A stretch of 10,112 nt of DNA, from assembly GCA_964556665.1 (NCBI GenBank), contig CAZKXU010000104.1, forward strand, positions 1 to 10,112, given 5' to 3'. The DNA comes from CAZKXU01 sp964556665 (GTDB lineage Bacteria > Bdellovibrionota_C > UBA2361 > CAZKXU01). The translations under genes were made by a program, and so were the position numbers. Every line of letters begins with the position of its first letter. Position 1 is the stretch's first letter. Shown here piece by piece: positions 5,273 through 10,112 of this stretch. Under the pieces are notes generated by a model, which did no database searches, was not told the origin of the DNA, and was given only the letters and a program-made list of their open reading frames with translations.

Positions 5273-5290
5273 GCGGAGCCGAAGCTCCGC
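5273..5290 (+). repeat. Intercistronic hairpin GCGGAGC-CGAA-GCTCCGC
   Basis: A perfect 7-bp GC-rich stem with a 4-nt loop in the 72-bp gap between the pspA-like gene and the membrane protein gene. No U-tract follows, so it is probably not a terminator. It may protect the pspA part of a processed polycistronic message and so raise PspA output over the downstream proteins (inference). Confidence 0.6.
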
Positions 5291-5320
5291 TCTCTCAAGA
5301 TCAAACTTTAAATTTATTCC

Positions 5321-5324
5321 GGAG
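5321..5324 (+). promoter_or_regulatory. Ribosome binding site that sets the start of the membrane protein gene
   Basis: GGAG six bases before ATG 5331. This favours 5331 over an in-frame TTG at 5265, whose extra 22 residues are Ser/Arg-rich and would include the translated hairpin. Confidence 0.75.
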
Positions 5325-5330
5325 ATTAAA

Positions 5331-6665
5331 ATGGAAAACTTAGTAAGTGTACATATAGAAGATAACAACAAAGTAAGAGAGCTCTCACGACCTGAGAGGC
5401 TCTCTCGCATATTACGACTAGTAGCAAGTTTAACTCTAATATCTGCAGCAGCAGTGTTTCTTTTGCAAGGGCTTACTGCATTTGATTCTACACTGCGCGT
5501 GGTTCTCTTTGTTGTTTTTACAGCAGTATTAGCAGGGACCGGATTGTGGTGTGGACTACGGTTAAAAGATGATAAGGCTGCAAGAACTGCTTTGGCCCTT
5601 ACTCTTTTGATAGTTCCGGTAAACTTCTCACAGTTTGGAGCGTTAATTTATTCACTCTACTATCGAGTTACAACTGGGCCTCAGATTTTTATTCTGAAAG
5701 CAGGATCTGCTCTTAGTGTCTGGATCGCATTAGCGCTTTCGCTCTGCTTGCTGCTACCGATCGTCTACACAGGCTTTGCAGCACTTGCTCGTTCCCGAGT
5801 AGTTGAGTTTAGTAAGGTTTTTCTACTATTAAATGCACTTCTCTTAGTTCCTACTCGTGAGACTAACTTGATTGGAGCTCTTTGTATTGCTGCGCTTATC
5901 TTGATCTTTCGCACTGAAGCAGGTAATGGCGTTGAGCTGAGAACGGTTGAAGGGAAATTGGCGCGGCTCTCTCTTTACCTTCCGGTTATTATTTTGGTCG
6001 GAAGAAGCCTTGTGATGTACCAGGCCGATGCGATCTTTATCAGTCTCTTACTTGGCGCGCTTGGGTTTATTCTCTTCTCTGTCATGCCTAACTATTTGCA
6101 GAATAGAAGAGGATCTCAATATCTTCAACAGCTCGGTGCAATATGTTTTATCTCTTCCTGGGAGACATTTGCAAACGCCGCTTTTTTCAAAGGTACGATG
6201 TCAGCGATTTGCTCCTTGGGAGCTGAGAGCTATCTGCCGGTGCTGGTCTTACCAGTTGCGGCTATACTATCTCTGCTCTCGATCTTTGCGATAAGTGAAG
6301 CAGTGCTTTATCGTACTCTTGCCTCTATAGTAGCAATTGTATGCGCTGTGCTTCAGCTTATGATCTTTGGTGGAATTATGGCCTCAATTTTGATCTTTGC
6401 ACTCTCGCTTGCCTTAACTACGCTCGGTGTGATGCGGGATGAGGTTGGAACTACCAGGATTGGTCTGATCGGAGTCTGTGTCGCTCTTTTTTACCACATG
6501 CGCTACGCCATGGAGCTCTATACGTTTAGCCCTTGGTTAACCTTAGGCAGTCTTGGTATAACTATCTTAGTTGCCTCGTCCTTAATTGAGAAACATTTCG
6601 GAGCTGTGATGGGAGTAACCTTAATAGTTAGAAGAAAATTGGGGATTATTGGAGATGAAAAGTAA
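5331..6665 (+). CDS. Polytopic inner-membrane protein, DUF2157-like
   Basis: 444 residues, about 10-12 predicted transmembrane helices by eye, with a charged cytoplasm-like N-terminus (residues 1-28). The opening pattern (RILRLVASLTLISAAAVFLL at 26-45, a short loop, a second helix, a basic loop, then a third helix ending QFGALIYSLYY) resembles the start of DUF2157-type membrane proteins. The rest is generic hydrophobic sequence and the assignment is tentative. No catalytic or transport motif was seen. It lies between a PspA homologue and a phospholipid-repair enzyme, and its last 11 bases overlap the latter, so it is probably translationally coupled. A role as membrane partner or sensor for PspA, or a lipid-handling protein, is inference from context only. 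Function unknown. Confidence 0.8.
   Translation: MENLVSVHIEDNNKVRELSRPERLSRILRLVASLTLISAAAVFLLQGLTAFDSTLRVVLFVVFTAVLAGTGLWCGLRLKDDKAARTALALTLLIVPVNFSQFGALIYSLYYRVTTGPQIFILKAGSALSVWIALALSLCLLLPIVYTGFAALARSRVVEFSKVFLLLNALLLVPTRETNLIGALCIAALILIFRTEAGNGVELRTVEGKLARLSLYLPVIILVGRSLVMYQADAIFISLLLGALGFILFSVMPNYLQNRRGSQYLQQLGAICFISSWETFANAAFFKGTMSAICSLGAESYLPVLVLPVAAILSLLSIFAISEAVLYRTLASIVAIVCAVLQLMIFGGIMASILIFALSLALTTLGVMRDEVGTTRIGLIGVCVALFYHMRYAMELYTFSPWLTLGSLGITILVASSLIEKHFGAVMGVTLIVRRKLGIIGDEK
6641..6645 (+). promoter_or_regulatory. Ribosome binding site of the fusion gene inside the preceding coding region
   Basis: GGGGA nine bases before ATG 6655; a second purine block GGAG directly abuts the ATG. 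The start lies inside the membrane protein gene, giving an 11-bp overlap and likely translational coupling. An in-frame TTG at 6649 would add only two residues and is less likely. Confidence 0.6.
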
Positions 6666-9600
6666 TACTGCTAGTATCGGCTTTAAGGCGCTCATGTGCA
6701 CCCAATTCATGGGCGCCTTTAATGACAACTTCCTTAAGACCTCGGTCCTACTGTTAATAGTTAAGGAGATCTCTGACCCAGGTCAGGAGAGCTTATATAT
6801 GAGTGTGGCCGGTGCGATGTTTGTTGTGCCATTTCTGCTCTTTTCCGCCTACGCCGGGCCACTCGCAGATCGGATCAGTAAACATCTGATCATACGAGCT
6901 GTTAAATGGATTGAGGTTTTGATCGCTTTGGTTGCGCTATATCTTTTTTGGTTGGGAAGCATTTTCGGCCTAATGGCGGTAATTTTTGCACTTGGATTCC
7001 ATAGTACTTTTTTTAGCCCTCCCAAGTATGGGATTCTGCCAGAAATATTAGAGACAAAGGATCTTTCGCGCGGGAATGGCTTTCTCGAATTCTGGACCTT
7101 TACAGCTATTCTAGTCGGGACCGCCGTGAGTGGCGTGGTCTTAAAGTCAGCTATAACTCTTTTGCCAGGTGTGGTGGCGTTAATAGTAGCTGGCATAGGA
7201 TTAAGCAGCAGCTATTCTATTACCGCGGTCAAGCCAGCCGAGTCAGAGCTACGCTTTAAACTTAATCCGTATCTTGAGATTTTTGAAACAATTGCTGAAA
7301 TTTGCAGCGTGCGCGGGTTGTTTTTGACCTTAATCGGTACAACCTATTTTTGGTTTGTAGGTGCGCTGGTGCAACTTAATCTTCTTGTCTATGCAGAATC
7401 TTTGGTCAAGACAGATGAACTGGGCACCGCTTTTCTAATCACAGCACTTACCTTTGGAATCGGTGTAGGCAGTATTTATACTGGCAAGGTCTCTGAGGGT
7501 AAGGTCGAGCTTGGACTCGTTCCGATAGGCTCTTTTGGTTTGGCAATTTTTGGAGCACTACTTTCAATTTCATATAACTCTATACCTTTTACAGCTCTCA
7601 CTCTTTTTCTATTTGGTCTAAGTGCAGGAATTTTTAGTGTGCCACTTAATGCCTATTTTCAGAAAAATAGCCCGGAGAGAAAAAGGGGTCGTTATCTGGC
7701 TGCTAACAACTTTATTGTATATCTCGGTATACTAGGAGCATCTTTTGCATTTTGGCTGTTTGGCAAGTTGGCGCTCTCGTCAGCTGAGGTATTTCTTAGT
7801 ATCGGACTGCTCTCTATATTTATCGGTGTGTATATCATTACGATTATGCCTGAGACCTTTGTCAGGTGCATTAATTGGATTATAACTCATACTGTTTACC
7901 GTCTTAAGGTGGTAGGAGCAGAGAATGTTCCTGAAGTTGGAGGCGCACTGATCGTTAGCAATCATGTCTCATATGTGGACGCTTCTCTTATCCAGGCCTC
8001 TCTTGGGCGTCCTGTGCGCTTCATTATGTTTGGTCCAATCTATGAGATTCCATTAATTAGTTGGGTTGCTAAGGCGATGCGTACAATTCCGATCTATCCA
8101 GGCAAGGGACGGCGGGGGGTTATTGAGACTTTGCAATTAGCAAAAAGTATGGTGGCTGAGGGTGAGATAGTTTGTATTTTTGCTGAAGGAAGCATTACTA
8201 GGACTGGGAACCTCCTCCCATTTAAGAAGGGATTCGAAACTATTATGGATGGGTTAGACGCTCCTATTATCCCAGCGTATCTAGACCAGGTTTGGGGCAG
8301 CATTTTTAGCTTCGAAGGAAAGAGATTTATCTGGAAATGGCCAAGGAAGATTCCCTATCAGGCTACTTTACTCTATGGTAAGCCTATGCCTGCCTCCAGC
8401 AAGGCCCAGACGGTAAGACAATCTGTGCAGGAGCTGTCAGCGGAAGCGGTTCAATTCCGTCCCTTTCAGGATAAGGATCTGGCAAGTGCATTTATCGCCC
8501 AGGTTAAGCGTACACCGTTTCGCAACTCAATCTCTGACTCAACCGGTCAGAGCCTTAACTTTCTTAGTACGTTGGTTGTAGGCGCTGCATTTTCAAGGAG
8601 ACTCAAAAAGCTAACATCATCAAAAATGGTAGCAGTATTAATGCCGCCAAGTGTTGGAGGAGCACTAGCCAATATCGCAGCGACATTAACAGGGCTAGTG
8701 CCGGTTAACCTGAACTATACAGCAGGTGAAGAGGCGATTGGCTCGGCGCTTACACAGTGTCAGATAGAAAATATAATAAGCTCAAGAAAGTTTTGCGAAA
8801 AACTAAAGTTAGAAAGGTTAAAGGGGCTTGTTTTTATAGAGGATTTAATTGGAGAGGTAGGAATACTAGAAAAATTCATCCTGACTATGCAAGTGCTGAT
8901 ACTACCTCAAGCATCTCTGCGTCAGCGCTTCGCTGCAACTAGGGATGCTGGTGCGCTTGCAACAGTTATATTTTCAAGTGGCAGCACTGCTCAGCCCAAG
9001 GGTGTAATGCTTACTCAACTGAACATTACAAGCAATATAGAAGCCATATATCAACTTTTTCAGTTGGGTTCAAAAGATTGTATGTTAGGGGTGCTTCCTT
9101 TTTTTCACTCATTTGGTTTTACCGTGACTCTTTGGTTTCCACTACTAACTGGTATGCGGGCAGTTTATCACTATAATCCAATTGATGCCGGCACTATCGG
9201 TAAGTTGATTGCAGAGAAGTGTGCCACCGTCTTACTTGCAACCCCTACCTTTCTCTCAGTTTATCTAAAGAAATGCGAGACCGGTGAGTTTGCGACTTTG
9301 AAACATGTTATTGTTGGGGCGGAGAAGCTTAAGCCTGAATTGGCACAAGCCTTTGCTGAGAAGTTTGGTCTCCGTCCGCTTGAGGGATATGGCTGCACTG
9401 AGCTATCACCGGTTGCCGCTATCAATACTCCGGATTTTAGTGACGGCAAAAATTCGCAGGCTGGTAGTAAGATCGGCAAGGCAGGTCATCCACTGCCAAA
9501 TGTTGCTGCAAAAATTGTAGACCCCGATACTTTTGTAGAACTGACAGCGGAGCAGGATGGCTTACTGTTGATAAAGGGGCCAAATGTAATGAATGGCTAC

Positions 9601-10038
9601 CTTAATAAAGAAGAGATGACCAAGGAAGTTATTAGGGATGGTTGGTATGTAACCGGTGATATTGCTAATTTTGATCAGGACGGTTTTATCCAGATAACCG
9701 ATCGACTATCACGCTTTAGTAAGATCGGAGGGGAGATGGTGCCACACATTAAAATTGAGGAGCAGTTACAGGCCATTCATAGTGAGACTAGTCAGGTTTT
9801 TATCGTAACAGCCGTCTCCGATGAAAAGCGCGGAGAGAGTCTGGTGGTTTTTCATACAATTGATATCGATCCGGTTGCAGTTAATAAGAGCTTAGCTGAA
9901 AGTGGGCTCCCCAATCTCTGGATTCCAAAGCGGGATTATTATTTCAGAATTGAGAGTATTCCATTATTAGGCAGCGGCAAGATCGATCTTAAGGCCGTGA
10001 AGGCTTTAGCGCAGACGCGGGTGGGGGGAGCGAGTTGA
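6655..10038 (+). CDS. LplT-PlsC-Aas fusion: lysophospholipid flippase / acyltransferase / acyl-ACP synthetase
   Basis: 1127 residues joining two proteins that E. coli makes separately (LplT about 397, Aas about 719). Residues 1-400 are a major-facilitator transporter, with FMGAFNDNFLKT (18-29) typical of the LplT-type entry helix. Residues about 410-590 are a PlsC-type acyltransferase: catalytic HVSYVD (His437, Asp442, the H-x4-D motif), FAEG (509-512, usually FPEG) and APIIPAY (536-542). Residues about 600-1127 are an adenylate-forming synthetase: SSGSTAQPKG (774-783), YGCTE (912-916), GWYVTGD (996-1002), DRLSRFSKIGGEMV from 1016 as in Aas, and the likely catalytic Lys1109 in GSGKID. Known role of the family: lysophosphatidylethanolamine is flipped to the inner leaflet and re-acylated using acyl-ACP made by the synthetase domain. 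All key residues are present, so all three activities are expected. Last gene of the pspA-like operon. Confidence 0.93.
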   Translation: MKSNTASIGFKALMCTQFMGAFNDNFLKTSVLLLIVKEISDPGQESLYMSVAGAMFVVPFLLFSAYAGPLADRISKHLIIRAVKWIEVLIALVALYLFWLGSIFGLMAVIFALGFHSTFFSPPKYGILPEILETKDLSRGNGFLEFWTFTAILVGTAVSGVVLKSAITLLPGVVALIVAGIGLSSSYSITAVKPAESELRFKLNPYLEIFETIAEICSVRGLFLTLIGTTYFWFVGALVQLNLLVYAESLVKTDELGTAFLITALTFGIGVGSIYTGKVSEGKVELGLVPIGSFGLAIFGALLSISYNSIPFTALTLFLFGLSAGIFSVPLNAYFQKNSPERKRGRYLAANNFIVYLGILGASFAFWLFGKLALSSAEVFLSIGLLSIFIGVYIITIMPETFVRCINWIITHTVYRLKVVGAENVPEVGGALIVSNHVSYVDASLIQASLGRPVRFIMFGPIYEIPLISWVAKAMRTIPIYPGKGRRGVIETLQLAKSMVAEGEIVCIFAEGSITRTGNLLPFKKGFETIMDGLDAPIIPAYLDQVWGSIFSFEGKRFIWKWPRKIPYQATLLYGKPMPASSKAQTVRQSVQELSAEAVQFRPFQDKDLASAFIAQVKRTPFRNSISDSTGQSLNFLSTLVVGAAFSRRLKKLTSSKMVAVLMPPSVGGALANIAATLTGLVPVNLNYTAGEEAIGSALTQCQIENIISSRKFCEKLKLERLKGLVFIEDLIGEVGILEKFILTMQVLILPQASLRQRFAATRDAGALATVIFSSGSTAQPKGVMLTQLNITSNIEAIYQLFQLGSKDCMLGVLPFFHSFGFTVTLWFPLLTGMRAVYHYNPIDAGTIGKLIAEKCATVLLATPTFLSVYLKKCETGEFATLKHVIVGAEKLKPELAQAFAEKFGLRPLEGYGCTELSPVAAINTPDFSDGKNSQAGSKIGKAGHPLPNVAAKIVDPDTFVELTAEQDGLLLIKGPNVMNGYLNKEEMTKEVIRDGWYVTGDIANFDQDGFIQITDRLSRFSKIGGEMVPHIKIEEQLQAIHSETSQVFIVTAVSDEKRGESLVVFHTIDIDPVAVNKSLAESGLPNLWIPKRDYYFRIESIPLLGSGKIDLKAVKALAQTRVGGAS

Positions 10039-10072
10039 ATCGGCTCCTCACATAATAAAGGACATGGGATAA

Positions 10073-10095
10073 ACCCCTTAGTTAACAAGAGGGGT
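10073..10095 (+). terminator. Weak hairpin after the fusion gene
   Basis: ACCCCT (10073-10078) and AGGGGT (10090-10095) form a 6-bp stem with an 11-nt loop, 35 bp after the stop codon. No T-tract follows within the visible bases, so it is a marginal terminator candidate. The window ends 17 bases later. Confidence 0.3.
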
Positions 10096-10112
10096 GCCGA
10101 GAGTTGACGACA

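Noticed and set aside
5265..5330. TTG start extending the membrane protein by 22 residues
   Set aside because: The extension translates the intercistronic hairpin and lacks a well-placed ribosome site; ATG 5331 has GGAG at ideal spacing.

Overview
The window looks like chromosomal DNA of a Gram-negative bacterium of moderate G+C. The Gram-negative reading rests on a PspA homologue and on a fused lysophospholipid transporter/acyltransferase/acyl-ACP synthetase, both envelope-repair proteins typical of such cells. The secreted protein with a very long Thr-Pro/Thr-Ala linker is a style often met in Deltaproteobacteria-like and uncultured lineages. I cannot name the taxon from the sequence alone.

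Layout. Positions 146-2611 (minus) encode an 821-residue secreted protein: signal peptide, small N-terminal segment, about 140 residues of Thr/Pro/Ala/Arg repeats, then a large domain that looks like a clan-A (TIM-barrel) glycoside hydrolase. Positions 2612-3075 hold no convincing gene but are dense in inverted repeats. Positions 3076-3456 (minus) encode a small exported-looking protein with three beta-hairpin-type repeats, in DNA visibly richer in G+C than its surroundings. A 47-bp imperfect palindrome lies just upstream of it. Positions 3663-4442 (minus) encode a winged-helix regulator.

Divergent from the regulator is a three-gene plus-strand operon: pspA-like (4617-5258), a polytopic DUF2157-like membrane protein (5331-6665), and a 1127-residue LplT-PlsC-Aas fusion (6655-10038) whose start overlaps the preceding stop. 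The 174-bp divergent intergenic region carries two perfect 13-bp palindromes (GTTACATTGTAAC and GTTACAATGTAAC) and a third degenerate copy, spaced by near-integral helical turns. This is a convincing operator array for the neighbouring regulator.

Working model (inference): the regulator controls an envelope-integrity operon. PspA would support or remodel the stressed inner membrane, the fusion protein would flip lysophospholipids inward and re-acylate them, and the polytopic protein would act as sensor, anchor or partner. The operon and operator array are the best candidates for something not well described. The GC-rich, palindrome-flanked small-gene island at about 2900-3545 is a second, weaker candidate (possible mobile cassette or structured RNA).
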